A DNA stretch of 64,000 nucleotides from contig NC_053048.1 of the NCBI RefSeq assembly GCF_003473485.1, forward strand, positions 52,511,755 to 52,575,754, written 5' to 3'. The translations under genes were made by a program, and so were the position numbers. This stretch comes from Medicago truncatula (lineage: Eukaryota > Streptophyta > Magnoliopsida > Fabales > Fabaceae). The notes below the pieces were generated by a model that had not been told where the DNA came from, searched no databases, and saw only the letters and a program-made list of their open reading frames with translations. Below are positions 25,245 through 39,835 of this stretch, piece after piece (position 1 is the stretch's first letter; each line of letters opens with the position of its first letter).

Positions 25245-28200
25245 CTATTTATCTATTCTTAGATTGTTACATAGATGACTAAGCTCGGGTCTTGCATCCA
25301 TCCATCCAGCAAATTCTGTATCATCGGGAGAGTTGCAGTAGAGATACGATCTGAATGTGATAAGGAAAAAGTACCGCCTGGAGGAAAACAAATATGATTA
25401 CAAAAGCAGATAGTCCTTATGGTGCACACCTAAACGTTTTTATGTGATGACTACCTCGCAAATCCAAAAATATGTGTACTTCAAATTTTCTACTTTTTTT
25501 CAAAGTTTGATCTAAAGTGCAAGATCACCCATTTTAAGGTGGTTGTGATTTAGTAGTTAAATTGAAAAACATAACACATGAAAATCAACCTTACAAAATA
25601 ATAACTTTTTCTAAAATGAATTTTATTATAAATTCACCATTTGATTGAAAGTTCGTCAAATGTAACATTTTTCATACTCCATCAAAATACATTTTATATT
25701 AATGTTCGACTTTCTTTTCAAAATCAATTTCAATAAACAGTGTGGCTTAAAAGTCTGATTATATTAATTCCTGCATGTGTCAACCAACTCCCACACGCTA
25801 CCATATATAAGCACCAGCAGCATATGTGAGGGTGTGATCAATTCTTTTTAGAGGATATATACAGATACTCATCAGTAGGTACCAAGAAAACATTTATGTT
25901 AGCAAGGCAAGTAAATGTTATGTACCTCAAAGCCTTGATACCCATGTCAAAAAGATATGCACGCTCTTCATCATCATCATCAGTAAACTTCTCAAATTCT
26001 CTAATGTAATACAGAATATCATCTCGAATATGTCCTGCGCCTGCACATCTATTAAAAAAAATAGAAAAATTCAGTGCAATCAACAAGCCAATAACTAACA
26101 TCTTAAGCTATATTGCCACATCAAACTTCCCCGGTGAATAAATAGTGTAAAGGCTATTTTATAACCACAAAAGTGATGACATAATATAGTTGCAAAGAAA
26201 AGGTAAATTCAACCGCTGAAAGTACCCCCTTCAAGTCCCCGTCCTTTCCCTTTTTGGGTTGAAGCCTTCCACACAAAAAGGGAAAAAAGACAAGGACAGT
26301 GCCATGTTTCAAACAAAATACATTTTTCATCATAGAGAACATAATTCATCCACTGATGTTGAATGCATTTTCATACAGGTAATACAATATGGATGGTAAA
26401 GCTTCTAATAAATTTATTTTTATACCTTTCAATGACAATGTCAACATCTGCTTTGCTTTGGGGACCATGTACGAGGACTCTTGTAAGGTTCAAAATGTCC
26501 CGATAGTCGCCCATCCTAAGTGCTGTTTCATTAGAAGCTCGAGAAAGTGAATTATCTTCAGTCACTGCATATGTATCAGGACCAAATGATGGCTGCAGTA
26601 TTTTGGATGCAAAGTTTGCTTCTGCGCCAAGTCTAATACAGATTATGGCCATTGCATATGCGACTCCACCAAAACCTGTGTGCGATACAAAGAGGTAACT
26701 CCCTGCAGAGCTACAATAAAGCAATAATTTATAAGTACATTGTAATATCTAAATGAAGAGTAACTTAAGATTAACATATTGAGTTTTCAGTTTCTAGATG
26801 GTATGCACAGATATGTGGGGATCATATTCAAAACAACACCACTACAAACCATGACAAGAATCCAATGGCTACAATTTGGAGACAGCAAAGCAGCCAAATT
26901 ATCAGCAATCATAAGCTGTTAACAATTCTATGATATGATTGATAATAATTCTATGATTCTATTTACATACTGTCTAAAATGGTACAACCAGTGACGCAAC
27001 AAAAATGTTGGCAAACTTTAGAAGACCCATATACTACCAAGTAAGGAGACTTACTCATCTTGACAATACTGTATTGCATCGACATCAGAGGCTAAGGCAT
27101 CTCTCTCTCTTGTTAAGGGTATCCTCCGATAGACAATATCATATCCATCATCTTTTAGAAGAGAATAAACTTCTGCTGGTGTCTTCACATCATCTGCCAG
27201 AATGTTTTCCCAGTATCCAACCACAGTAGACTGATTTGTTGAGGGATCATATTCTTCACGGTGTAGTAGCATTCGCCCACCAGACTGTCTAATCTCAGCC
27301 AGTGTGTCTTCTTTCAGCCGTGCTTCCATGTGTTCAACCTGAATTATAGTTACCATGAGTTGTGCAACACAATACTTACGTAATATGTTCCAATAGACAA
27401 ACTATTGTACAAGATGGCTCACCACAGGACCGGTGATTCCGACGTGTTTGAGTGTATCAACAGGTTTGTTTAACTCCCTGTGGACAAAGGGAACACAGTT
27501 GATATAAACAACTGCTTCTTCTCTTACATCGGTCAATATAACTTTCCGAGCAGTGAACCCAGGTTTAGATTTAGCATCCAGATAGTTTAGCATCTCCTTG
27601 GCCCCAGAGATGGTTGGAGTTGCCATGCAACATACAGGGTATCCATCAACCTGAAAAAATGACACTCTCACAGTCATCATACCACACTACATTATATATC
27701 AATTGACAATAACATGAGAACTGATAATGCAAAATGCTGTAAGCAAATCCAGTTTATATTTTATCTTTTTTATTGTTTGATGGATCTCAAAGTTACAAGT
27801 TAATAAGTAATTGTAAATCTATATATTTGTCGACGCACGCAATTGTCAAACTATGATACAATTAAATAAGAGGCACTCTTTATAAAATTGAAAGTATGAG
27901 AATCATATAATACAAACCATAGCATGTTATCTTCATTTCAAATATTGAATGAGTGGAAGCAATATCGACTAAAGTAAATTATCAACTAATGTAAAACGGT
28001 GCAATGTACTTGTAAAACTACAAGATAACAAACTAAACAGATGTGCAATCTAGTTCCACACCAGACAGCATTTTTTCGAAATAAACTTACACCATCGGAC
28101 ATATTAAAGATGCTAATTCTACGTATATTTGGATCACTGACGTGTAGCCTTACCTTCTGGCATCACAGATGATGATATTTAGTTTCTTTAGCAATACTTT

Positions 28201-31200
28201 CAAACACAAACATACCTTGTAAACATGAGGTGCACCATGTATTTGTATATTATTGGAAGTTCTCTGTCCAGGAAAGAAATACATTTTAAGTATGGAGCCC
28301 TTCCCCAAAACAGAACCGTTTCTGGCATTGACAGTAGACTCCATCACTGCATCTCCATGCTGAGACTCTTGTGATTCTCTCAATTCCTCCTACAATTTAA
28401 ACTGACATTATCTAAGCAATCCTTATTTGAATTTTGAAAATAATCATTTGATTAGAAAACACTTACAGGGACAGTGAAAAACCTCCCTGGTCTTGATCTG
28501 ATGCTCCATTTCATAGCCTGTACCTCTGGCCTCTGATGCAACCAAACCTTAAATGTCATTCTGGAATTCCCTTGTCCACAAAACCCATCGAATGCTTCGC
28601 TTCCAAGATACGCTGCAAAAGCAATTAGACGGAAGTACCGCTCCAAGTACTCAGCACCACGATCTAAAGCCACCCTCCTTACCCTTGGCTCGACATGCTG
28701 TTGATTGAATACTTTTCTATATTGTAGGACAGCTTGACGAATGTTTTGAAGTGCAGAACATCTATCAATAACAGCATCTAAGGCCTCTCGGCATTCGGCA
28801 CCATTATCAAATAATGTGGTTATCTTCCATAACAAGAGAATGTCATTTATACCAAAAACACGGTTTTGTTTCTCGTCTATCCTTATTTGTGAAATATTGG
28901 AGGTCAGTGCAGTGACACGGCCTAAAGCTTCATCTCCACTTGAAGAACCGCCATTTGATTCTTCTTGGGTTATATCATCACTCAATATTTTAATTGGCCT
29001 ACCAAAATCCACGCGAAGTTTTACAAGGCAGGCTATCACTGTACCAGTAGTAGTCCTGCCCCTACCCATCTGTGATATCAAAGAGATATTAGCAGCTAGA
29101 AATGAAAAGGACAAAAAGACAAGAACCAATGATGAACATATAATGAACGCATTCATAACTGATAAAGCATAAGAGATAAAAGAATAAGAAATGACCTGAC
29201 AATTGAAAACAAAAGCAGTGTCCTTTGCAGCAGAAGCAATATTATTTGCCAAAATGTCAAAGTCAGAACGCTCGGGAGCTTTTCCATCAGTGATGGGTAC
29301 ACGTGCATACTTAATGGGAAACCCTTCAGCTTCCAAGCTTTTGAAAACTTCAAGTGGTGTTTGAATCAAATCAGAGGTAACATGCTCCCAAGCATCAAAT
29401 ATATGACCATCATCTGTTTCATGAATAACCATTATGGCACTGCTATATTGTTTAGCTTCCCTTAAAATGTCTTCTTTTAATCGAGCTTCCATTTTCTCCA
29501 CTCTTTCACAGTCAATACCCTGAAAGAACAAATTACAGCTTCCAATTCACCAATAATAAAAGGAAAGAATGCCAAATTAATATGAAATTTAAAGCAGCAT
29601 TAATGACATCTTAATTTCAGCCTATTAGACAATTAAGCATTAGTTGATCATGAATATATTGATAAAATACCGAGCTGCACAACTCATAGTTAGAGGTTTG
29701 ACAATATTCAGCAAGCAAGTCGATTATGAGTTTGTGTCATTTCATGTATTAGTTATCTATACCAATGTATAAAGGGAGTCTACTCTTTTTTTTGGGATGA
29801 ACTTTTTCTTCCATTTTTACACTTCATTTAAACTATTTCATCATTTTTATAAAATCATTTAAATTATCAATTAAAAAAATTAGTTAAACTCCATTAGAAT
29901 AGGAACAATCCATAACAAAAGGATTAACAACCCACAATAATAGAACGATATTAGACACTAAAAAAACTGTATTTTGATCTTATATAAGGGAATATTATAT
30001 TTTGGTATAATATTTTTTCTTCCAATATTACCCTTCACTTGATTATTTTTTACCATTTTATCGTTCATTGTATATAAAAGCGTCAAGACGGGCATGGCGC
30101 TAGTACCTCACAAAGTAGATACCCTTTTGTAACATTTGATGATCCCACTACTATAATGACATAACAGGTTTTGTGGAATGAACGAAAATAACTCCGTAAA
30201 CAAAGAAAATACCCTTCCTTTCTCACACGTCTTAACTAGACATACCGCTTCCCAATTAGAATGCTAATTTTCCATGAGATTATTCTTTGGTTGGGAGGGA
30301 GTCTGGCTTGGACCACATTGCTAAGAATTTTTTTTTGGCCAATGGTTCCTGCTAACTAGTACAACTTAAATTGCAATATAGATTATAGACATCTTACTGA
30401 GAGGCTACAAGAAAAGTTGAGTTACAAACGAAGAGCCAGTTTTTCTGACATCTACTTAGCCATCCCTCTTTCATAACTTCAAATTTATTGAAAAGATATG
30501 TCAAATGTAATGCTTACCGTGTACTCCAACATGTTCTTGTATGGTCGTTCAACTTCACGAAGAACAAATGGCTTCCCATTGATGTAAATAACAGGCTCTT
30601 CTCTCATATTATGCCAAAGTATTGGGCATCCACCATTAGTACTGCAAATCCTATGAATGACAGACCGAATACCATCAATGGTTGGATTTGCAACACCAAA
30701 AACTGGAAATCCAGGAACTTTTCGAAAATTAGGAGCACCATCCACTCTCTCCGGCAAACTCGGATTTTGGCATCCAGGACAGTGATCACTTTTAAGAACA
30801 GTTTGACTTCCAAGAACTTCACCTTTTCTCAAGGCAGCAACATTACCCATCTCAGATGGCCGGCCATCAGTTGATTCAGCTATCTTTGTTAAAGATGGTT
30901 TCAAACTTGAATATCCAAGTGCACCCATTGGATCTCTCCTGAGTAACCTGCAGTGCCGATTGTTGTGAGTCATGCCAAATAACGGTAGACATTAAAATCA
31001 GAAACCCAATTGGTAAATATTGTGCAACAATGTGATGAAAAAATTGACATGAGAAAGTATATCACGGGAGAATGTTAAATAAACAGAGATATATGGAAGC
31101 TTCTGGAGTCACACGCAAGGTACATTGTTGGACAATCTTTACCGATTGGGTTTGAAAATTTATTCCATTTTATAAAAGAATCTGGATGCCTTGAAGAATC

Positions 31201-34200
31201 TATCTTGCAACCACACACAAGAAGCCTTCCTACATACCTAAGCATCATAGCAATTTAAAACACACAACCACTACCAGAAATTAATGTCAACCTTATATGT
31301 GTACTAGCACATGTACAAATCTTGATTGTATTTGTAAACTAAATAGCTAGTTGATTGATTCTAGTGAACCTAAAAGCAATAAACTCAAGGATTTCATTAA
31401 TACTGGAACCAAGTTATATGGGTGATCAGGACCTCGGACTACATATGAAAGATTATTTCTGAAGGTCAAAGCGAGCTCAGTTCAGTAATATTAATGATCA
31501 TTGCGAGACATACAGTTCACTAGCTAAACTCGTTTAGCTCAATAGATATACATCCACAGGCCTAATGAAGAGAAATCAGAAAAGAAAATTAATAAACATA
31601 GACCTCAAAGTTATTAAAATTTTAACCTGCGAATAATGCTGTAAAGTTCAGGCCTTGCTCTCATCCAATTGGAAAAACTACTTTGACCAGCGGTACTAGA
31701 AAGGAGTATATCCCTTTCTGAATTAATGTACACGGCAAAACATATTAAAAAGTAGTATCTCTCCAAGTACTCCACAAAAAAGGAAAGCGATGCCTCCTTT
31801 TTCATCTCATCTGGCTGTCGCAGAATGCTATTGCGATAGGTACCAATTGCTTCACGCAAATTCTGAAGTTCAAGAAAGACAGATTAAATACGGAAATTTT
31901 AGAAATATGAAGATTCAACCCACAAGATACATAGAAGGAAATTCAAATGTTCAAAGAGACTATATAAACAACCAACATAGAAGTTATTTTAGTACCACAA
32001 GATTGGAATCATTAAAAACAGATACCTGCATTGAAGCACATTTGTCAATGACTTTGTCGACTTGTCTTTTTCCGTCAACACCACCCTGAAGAATAATTTT
32101 AGCAAATTAGAACAACAAGAACAAATTCTTGTCTTACACATGAAATATCAAGTTTAATGTCCGGTACCTCTAACACCCGAACCAAGCTTCTTATGACTGC
32201 ATATTCTCCCCTACGAATTGCCTCCTCTGAGTTAGGCAAATGGTCGGCAGCATTGGTCATAGATTGAAAAATTCTACCCATAGAATTGCTTCTTGGAATC
32301 CCTATCATGTAATAACATAATAATTAGATTTTTGTCAATGGAAAATCCACTGGTACGCCTTATGATTTAAACTTAATAACAAAGGTGTAAAAATAAAATA
32401 AAATAAAATAAGATAAAGAAAATCATTAGAAAGAGGTGGGATTTACAGTATACGCTCTAAATTGTTTTTTATGTGTGCATATTTCCAACGAAATTAGTGA
32501 TTATGTTGCAAGAGTCGAAAGAGCCTCATCACAGTTGTTGGATTAAGAATGGATGCCAAGGAATGTACAACTACAACTATAATTTAGGCCATTGGTCCTC
32601 AATTCAATTGTTGCATTGCACTTTTCTCACACTCATTACAGGTCCGTGCTCTCAAGTTATATGTTTGGTTCATACTCACATGCATCCTCCCCTAGAGCAC
32701 TAGGACAAATGTCCTGTAAATTAGCAATAATATGAATAAAAAAGCACCCTAGGGAGATAAACTAAAGAGCTGTGTTTCTGTTATATATTTTCTTTTTAAA
32801 AGTTAGTAAAATGACCTGCTCCTCTTCCAATAAACTCAACTGACACCAACATCATGGTAAATGCTAACAAGTACAGAAAGAATGTAACCATGTGCCTCAA
32901 ATTGCATTGGTAAGAAAAACTGCCACGCTTATGAAAACCGCCACACATTTTATGTTAACAAAAAACTGGAATGTGTATTCATGTGCTCGGATATTGGTGC
33001 ATCAAAGTAGTGCTTTTTTGAAGGATAAAAGAATTCAATTATTTTTTAATTAAACAGCTTTCAATAAGATACTGGATGTGCAAGAATCACAATCTTGTAT
33101 TCAAATTTCTTGGACGAAAATTGGCATAAATGAAAGAAAATAAACAATAAAATTGGAAAAGTTTAATAAGTAAATAAAAGTACCAGAGGCTCCAATTCGA
33201 TTGAGGTAGACCAAAGTTGCGATAACCATTCCGGTTGTCGTTCGTCCACGCCCCATTTGACAATTAAAAATTATCTCTGTATTTACATCAGCTTGAGAAA
33301 TTTTATGTACCTAAAATCAAAGATTAAGTGTAGCTAAGATACAAGAAATCATTGGTTTAAGGAAACTTATTAAATAAGTAAGTTTTCTAAGTTAATAAAT
33401 ACTAGGCTTCCCAATAACAAATAAAAAACCTTGAGGATTGTCTATCAGCAGTCCCACCACGACAGGACAAAAAATTAAAGCTAAACTACATAACCCAACT
33501 CCTTAATTGTAACAAAAGAATATATGTTCAGATTGTGAAGCTTATGATGGTAGCATAAAACAAAAGAGTGGAAAAAGAAAAAAGCAAGATGAATCATTAT
33601 ATTCTTTCTTTCAAACAAATTCACTCAGAAGCATTTTTTCCACCCAAAAAAATAATTTATGCAAAGAACTCACCAAAATATCAAAATCCAGCTCCTTAGG
33701 TGATTTTTCATCAGTTATAGGAACACGTTCATAATCAACAAGGTATCCCTCCACTTGCAATTCCTCGTAGACCTACAAAAAAGAAAAAATGTAATGCAAT
33801 TTTTAGCAGGAGAAAACTGATTAGTACTCACATTACCATTTTAATCAAGTTTCACACATACCTCTAATGGTGTCTTCACAGAATCACATGATACCGGTTC
33901 CCATTGGTCCACCATCTGACCATCGGGCAGTTCATCCGTCACAAGGATCTTATATCCATATCTGTTACGTCAACATTAAAATAAGATTGATAGTAAAGAA
34001 TAAAAACAACCATGATTTCCGCACGACAAGGTAGCGACAAATACAGAGTAGCACCGTAGAAAGTACCTTTCAGCTTCCGACAGGATGTCTTCTTTCAAAC
34101 GAGCTTCCATTTGTTCAACCCTTTCCCTATTAATTCCCTGATTGAGTACAAGTCCCAACGTTATGACAAAACAGTTTTATTGAAACAGCAATGCACTCAA

Positions 34201-35231
34201 TTCAACTAAAACAATTCAACCCCCAAATTTCGTGTATCCGCAATTGCAGCCGCAATATATAGATTTTGGCGGCTCATGCATCCAGATGGCAACTGCAATT
34301 GCAGCCGCAATATATAGATTTTGGTTCTGTTTGGATAAACAACTTATTTAGCAGCTAACAGCATAAGCACTTATGACTAAGCTTTTTATGAAACACAAGA
34401 TAAATTAAAATCAAACTGTTTGTGTATAATATAAAAGTTGTTTTCATAATCTATCCGGAAGTGATTATGGAAATTAGCTGAAAACAATGTCATAAGTTAT
34501 TTTCATAATTTCTCCCAAACAATGTCACAAGTACTACTTAGGACAGTATATAAGCTCAAATAAGTCAATACAAACAGGCCATAAGACCACAATTTAAAAT
34601 CTCATGTGGTATATGTGAATAAAAGATCTTGATCCCCGGATTAGTCGGTCCATGAACCAGATACAAAGTTTCCAAAAAAAAATAAAAAAATAAATTAAAA
34701 ATGAAAAAATGAATAACATATATATACCGTATACTCGAGGTTGGAGAATGGTCTCTCAACATCACGCAGAACAAACGGACGGCCATTAATGTACACAAGC
34801 TGATTTCAACAAAAAAAAAAAAAAAAAAGTTGTTAATTACTAATTATAGCATTATCATTCATCATTAGCATTAAAAAAAACTTAAATTAAAAATAAATTA
34901 GTCCATGAACAATACATATTAAAAAAAGAAAAGAAAAGAAAAGAAAGTATACCGGTTCTTCACGAAGACTAATCCAAAGAACTTGTTGTTTGTTCTGGCG
35001 ATTACGAATGTGATTAAGAACATTTCTGATTCCATCAACAGTTGGGATAGCAACACCATGAACATGCAAAGAGTCAGCACGACGATAATTAGGAGCACCT
35101 TCGATCTGAGGAGAAAGACGTTTATTTTGACAACCAGGAAAATGGTCACTCTTCAGAATTGTCTTCTTTCCAAGCACTGAACCTCCTCGCATTCTCATCA
35201 CTTCCTCTGGTTCCTTCACTACTCTCGCCAT
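25245..35231 (-). CDS. PALD: Paladin-like protein with three tandem PTP-like phosphatase repeats
   Basis: Family of PTP-like (phytase-like) cysteine phosphatases; animal paladin is reported to act on phosphoinositides, while the plant role is unclear. Eighteen minus-strand exons: 34953-35231, 34728-34799, 34067-34137, 33862-33961, 33674-33772, 33184-33310, 32168-32301, 32026-32085, 31627-31862, 30518-30947, 29196-29519, 28467-29069, 28216-28389, 27423-27650, 27055-27338, 26426-26710, 25926-26048 and 25245-25377. They give 1253 residues in continuous frame. Three repeats start at GSVLGKKT, GEVLGSQT and GSVLGKGS and each contains MEARLKED. CX5R loops are intact in repeat 1 (Cys224-Arg230) and repeat 2 (Cys643-Arg649), both CQMGRGR. 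In repeat 3 the loop is SHTGFGG, lacking Cys and Arg. No signal peptide or membrane span is evident. The ATG at 35231 (GCGATGGC) opens the frame. A cytosolic location is inferred. Confidence 0.9.
34322..34582. mobile_element. MITE in paladin intron 2
   Basis: The left end GGTTCTGTTTGGATAAACAA and the reversed right end GGCCTGTTTGTATTGACTTA bracket about 260 bp of 'CTTATTT/AAATAAG' rich sequence typical of a very common legume MITE. A second member lies at about 60899-61128. Just left of it, a 27-bp phrase (GCAGCCGCAATATATAGA...) occurs twice (about 34246 and 34298). Confidence 0.65.
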
Positions 35232-36895
35232 CGCTTCAAAACCACGCGCCACCAATGCAGAATATGCGGAGAAGAAGATGAAGATGAAGATGTAATGTGT
35301 ATTGTGTAAATGTTTGCGAAGTTACTTTAAACAAGGAAGGAAAGTATTGAGAATTGAGAAAGAGTTAAGAGTTGTTGTTAATCTGTGGTTTATCGTTTTT
35401 AAGTGAGTTTATATAACTAACTTGTCAACTTCACATGGATTTTCATTTTTTCGATTAACTAACTAATATTGTAACTGTAAGCATCAATTTTACCTGTATT
35501 AATTTATTATTGTAAGTATTTTCTGATGGATTTTTCCGGGAAAAAGAAATGATATTCTGAAACAACCAATAATACCTACCAAAAATCTTTTTTCTTTTTC
35601 TCACAACAACGTGAAACGTGTGTGTGAATGTGATGTGATTGATACTTTTTTTTTATATTTTAATTTATGAATTAAATAGTGTAATATATTTAAATATTCT
35701 TTTCAAGGAAGCGTAAATATTTAAATATGTTTAGCGTGTGATGTGCTTTTGCACAATTTCTTTCTTTCATAAAGTAGTATTATTGATCTTTAAAAAAAAA
35801 ATAGTATTATTGTTGTCCATGTCAGCTTAGCGGATAGAACATAGCATGATATATGCATTATCCGATTATTATTATAAATAAAAATTTATATTTTAGATTA
35901 ATTTAATTACTAATGTATATAGTTTTTATTATACACCACATATATCATTTAATTTGAAATTGTAACCCATTGTCATATGATAAAATTTATTAATCTAAAA
36001 GAAAAAAATTGACTATTTTTTGTGTGAAAATAATATTCAACTATAAACACTAATTTCTCAAATCGTCAAGTAGGATTATAATGGACGATAAATTCCTCAT
36101 AGAGAGATAGAATATGGTTATATTAGGAGGCTGAATTGAAACTCTTGATTTTTTTTGTGTAAATTGAGTATTCTCCGTGCGCAACTGTGGAGACTAATCT
36201 CTCAAGCCTTGTGAATCTAAATGGACGGTAAACTTTCCTAAAAGTTTTAATGTTGCTACATACACAAAGCTGAATTCGAACTCATGATCTTGGTTAAGCC
36301 AGAGAAGACTCGTGCATTGAACCTCTTATTTGAAAGTCCTTGAATAAAGAGTGGCATTTTTTAATAGTCTTGTGAAACTCCTCCTTAATAATTTATGTAA
36401 TGTAAAGTGTAAAACCTTGCTTTGAAACCGTGTCAGTAAGTCAAATTAAAAAAGAATAATATTAAAATGAAAACGTGTGTTGTGTTGTCTGTTTTGTTTG
36501 GATGAGGTGAGGTTGTATGTTATGCTGTGAATATTCTGTTATCGTTAATGCCAAGTTGGCACATTACTCAGAAAATGGCCATGAACAGAATCAACCCTGA
36601 ATGGTCCATTTTTCTTTTTCCTTGTAAACTGGAACTGGATCAGATTCTATTTAAATATGCTTTCTGTTTTCTTCTTTCTTTAATGAACGACCATAAAACA
36701 TACATATACCATGCGATTCGTGGTCGTGGATAAGGTTGAACTAAAATACATGATGATGTGGACGGTGGAGTACAAATTGTCACACTCATTCTTTTCTCGT
36801 TTCTTTTTTCACTAATTGTGAAACTCATTCTTTTTTTCATTTTTGAAAGGTGTGACATCTTTTAACACACCAAAAATTTAAAATTTACTTGTTTT
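35232..36895. other. Paladin promoter and intergenic DNA
   Basis: Contains a GAA/GAT-rich leader just upstream of the paladin ATG and AT-rich promoter sequence. No other gene is supported. Confidence 0.45.
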
Positions 36896-37022
36896 TTGTG
36901 AAATGATTTAGTGGTTAGAACTCACACAATTTATTTGTAGAGAGGTGGAGTGATCGGGATTCGAACTCCGGCTCCTGCATATAAAATGCAATATCACACC
37001 AACTGAACTAGACTCACGGATA
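36896..37022 (-). mobile_element. tRNA-derived SINE
   Basis: On the minus strand it starts TCCGTGAGTCTAGTTCAGTT (box A) and continues to GGAGTTCGAATCCC (box B). The start matches the SINE at 13018 (GTGAGTTTAGTTCAGTTGG). It is not foldable as a complete tRNA. Confidence 0.65.
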
Positions 37023-37136
37023 TAAATTTAAAATTTACTATTGTTGATTACATGGTACTACATTTATGTAAGGGAAGATTACATTATGTACGTATATACT
37101 GAGAGCATAAAATTTACTATTGTTGTTTACATAGTA

Positions 37137-37287
37137 ATTCCCCCGGTCCTATTTACTTATAAGAAAAAATTGACTTTTTAGATTCATTATGTAATTAATG
37201 TATCTTGTCTAGAATATAGACCAAATACATTATTTATACAATGAATTAAAAAAGTCAAATGTTTCTTATAAATAAGACAGGAGGAAG
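37137..37287. mobile_element. Stowaway-like MITE
   Basis: 151 bp with inverted ends (ATTCCCCCGGTCCTATTTAC at the left, CTTCCTCCTGTCTTATTTAT reversed at the right), TTCTTATAA and AAAAGTCAA blocks in both arms, and TA on each side (37135-37136, 37288-37289). The CTCCCTCC-type ends and TA target are typical of Stowaway. Confidence 0.7.
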
Positions 37288-37929
37288 TACTACATTTATG
37301 GATTGTATAGATTCAAATCTACTATGGTTTTATTTTCATGTGCTTGAAGTCTTTAAATTTGTGATCTTCCATTCACGTCCATCCGATGCATCCACTATCA
37401 TTATTTTGTATCCACCTTTTTCTTTTCGTATAATTTTATTTACTATACATGTTGTTGTAGCATTATAAACATTATTTCCCTAAAGAAAAGCACTATAAAC
37501 ATTATTATTACTCTTGCTCCCGTCGGGATAAATCGGACCCCTTCCTCTATTCCCACCTACGTACGTATATAAGATATTTTAAGAAGTGAACATCTCTCTT
37601 AGTAGCGGGATCTGGAGAAAGAATAAGAAAGATAATTTCATTAAATTTCTTCTCAGGAACGGGGCCTACCACAAGAATATATTTTTTTGTGGGATGATAG
37701 CTTTTAAATGACAAATTACCATGTTTGCATATGAATCTTAAATTTGAAATTTGAAAATTCATATGCAAATAAAATAAAAGGACGAAAATGATATGGAAAA
37801 AAAAAAAAAAATCGTTATATGAAATTTATATTAAGGAATCACAAGTGTAATTTTGCCTTATCTTTTATCTTGTCCATCCGAAAACTATATAATGGTTACC
37901 CCATCTTAGATACCACCTAATAAATAATA

Positions 37930-38045
37930 CTAGTCCCCCTGATTCTATTTACAGAAGACTTTTAAGTCAATAAAAATTAACGTACCTATTTTGAACCAAA
38001 TATAAACTTTTATTGATTTAAAAGCTCTTAAAAATAGGACCAACC
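37930..38045. mobile_element. Stowaway-like MITE, second copy
   Basis: Imperfect inverted arms (TAGTCCCCCTGATTCTATTT at the left, TTGGTCCTATTTTTAAGAGC reversed at the right) around AATAAAAATTAACG. It is related in style to the 37137 element. Confidence 0.55.
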
Positions 38046-39835
38046 TACAAAGTCAACTTCTTTACAGGCGTTATATAAGACCACAATTATATGGTTTAAA
38101 CCAGAACTCTAAATCATACATTCTCCACGACTTCTGTCAAAAAAAATACATTCTCCATGACTGTTTTTTATTTATATCTACTTCACACGGCCCTCAGGTT
38201 ATAATATTCCATACAGACAATATGGACCATAAACCATAGCAAATCATGCTGTTCGATTAAAGTTTTTTTTTATCAATGCAATGCTTATTAAATACTATAA
38301 TCACTACTGCCTTTTCAGAAAGAAAGAAAAAAATACTATAATCACTAATCTATATGTGTCTCACTTAAGTTTTTTTTTTTTTGGGTAGATCACTTGTTTT
38401 AAATAAAATATTGGTGATAGATATTTATCTTCCGTTTGATTTTATTAGTTTATTGTACAACCTAACGAAAGCCTTTGTTTAAGTAGAAGCTGAATTTCTT
38501 CAACAAAAGAAAAATAGAAGTTAAATTCTTCCCAATTATTATTTATTTATTTATAAATTTGCAGGTTAAAATTTAAAATGCGAAACACTTGAGAAACTTC
38601 AAAATGTATATTCTACATTCATATTGATCAAATGCTACTAGATAAATTCACAATGTCATACTCGAAAGAAAAAAAAAATCACAAAGTCAACTTTTTAGAG
38701 GTATATAAGACAAAAAATATAGTATGGTTCAAACCATAACTCTAAATCAAATATATCATTTCTTCTTTTAAATAGATTGATTTTCTTGATGCGAGTATAA
38801 TAATTAAACAAAGAAAATGTTTTTTTTTTAAGAATAAACAGGGAAAAGGTTAACAAGTGTCTCCGAGACACTCTAAACTTAAATGATAAATTTCTATGAA
38901 AATTTGTGTTTTTAATATTTTAGAAATTGTAATATTTGATTTTTTAAAAAGATAATTTTGTAGTTTAGAACCCTTAAAAAGCGTTCTAAAAACTCCTTAG
39001 TCAAAATGTTCATGTGAAAGACTATAGAAGTAACTTAATTAATGCCAAAAGTTTAAAAAGAACGTGAAAGCCATGGTGGGAGAATAATTATTTGTACTTT
39101 TTTCACAATAAAGAAGGTTGATTCCCTTTTGTTTAGTAGAAAAGAATGTTGACTAGCTAATGCATGCTTCACAATCACAATTCACACAAAATAATGCCTT
39201 TTTAGCTGGCTTTAGTTTACTTGCAATTAATTAACGTTGTGACAACCGTTTTGTGTTGTTTTGGTGAAACCAACGAGCTATAATATTTGTGCTGTTTTCT
39301 CCAACAATTCCTTCCTGTTTTAATTAGAATATTGTTCCAGCATTTTCATTCTTTAATTGAGAATGCAACGTTTTACAAAGAGATTAAAAAGAAAAGCACA
39401 AAAAAATTAGGGTTTTGTAGCAACAAAATAAAATTTGCTAGTGTTGTTGACAAAATTCAAGGAAAAGTTATATCTTGTTCAAACAAATGAAGGGAAGATA
39501 TATCTTTTTTACGACATACGGGACAAGTTGTCTACTCCAAATTCCAATCAAATGAGCGAAGCTGTGCAATTTTATTATTATTATTTTAATAAAAAAGGGC
39601 TGTAGCCCAAAAAAGAAACTACATAGCAATAATCCTCGGATGATTCATCCCTACTATATCAGCAAAAAGTAAATGATTTAGTTAAGTAAGAGGTTGCTTG
39701 TAGATAATAAAATTAGGATCACTATCAATCATTTATAATCTGTACTATTACACTGTGTAATCTTATGCACCTGAAAGACATGGCGAGGTGTTTCACCCTA
39801 GACTTCGTCATTAAGGTAAGAGTACTATATTTGCA
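38046..39835. other. Intergenic, nothing coding recognised
   Basis: Contains a diverged direct repeat: 38050-38130 resembles 38690-38760 (ACAAAGTCAACTT, TATATAAGAC, CTCTAAATCA). Otherwise AT-rich. The 3' flank of the first cathepsin B gene begins at about 39835. Confidence 0.45.

Noticed and set aside
28816-29172. 118-codon plus-strand frame opposite paladin exon 12
   Set aside because: It is the antisense shadow of a conserved coding exon; no independent support.
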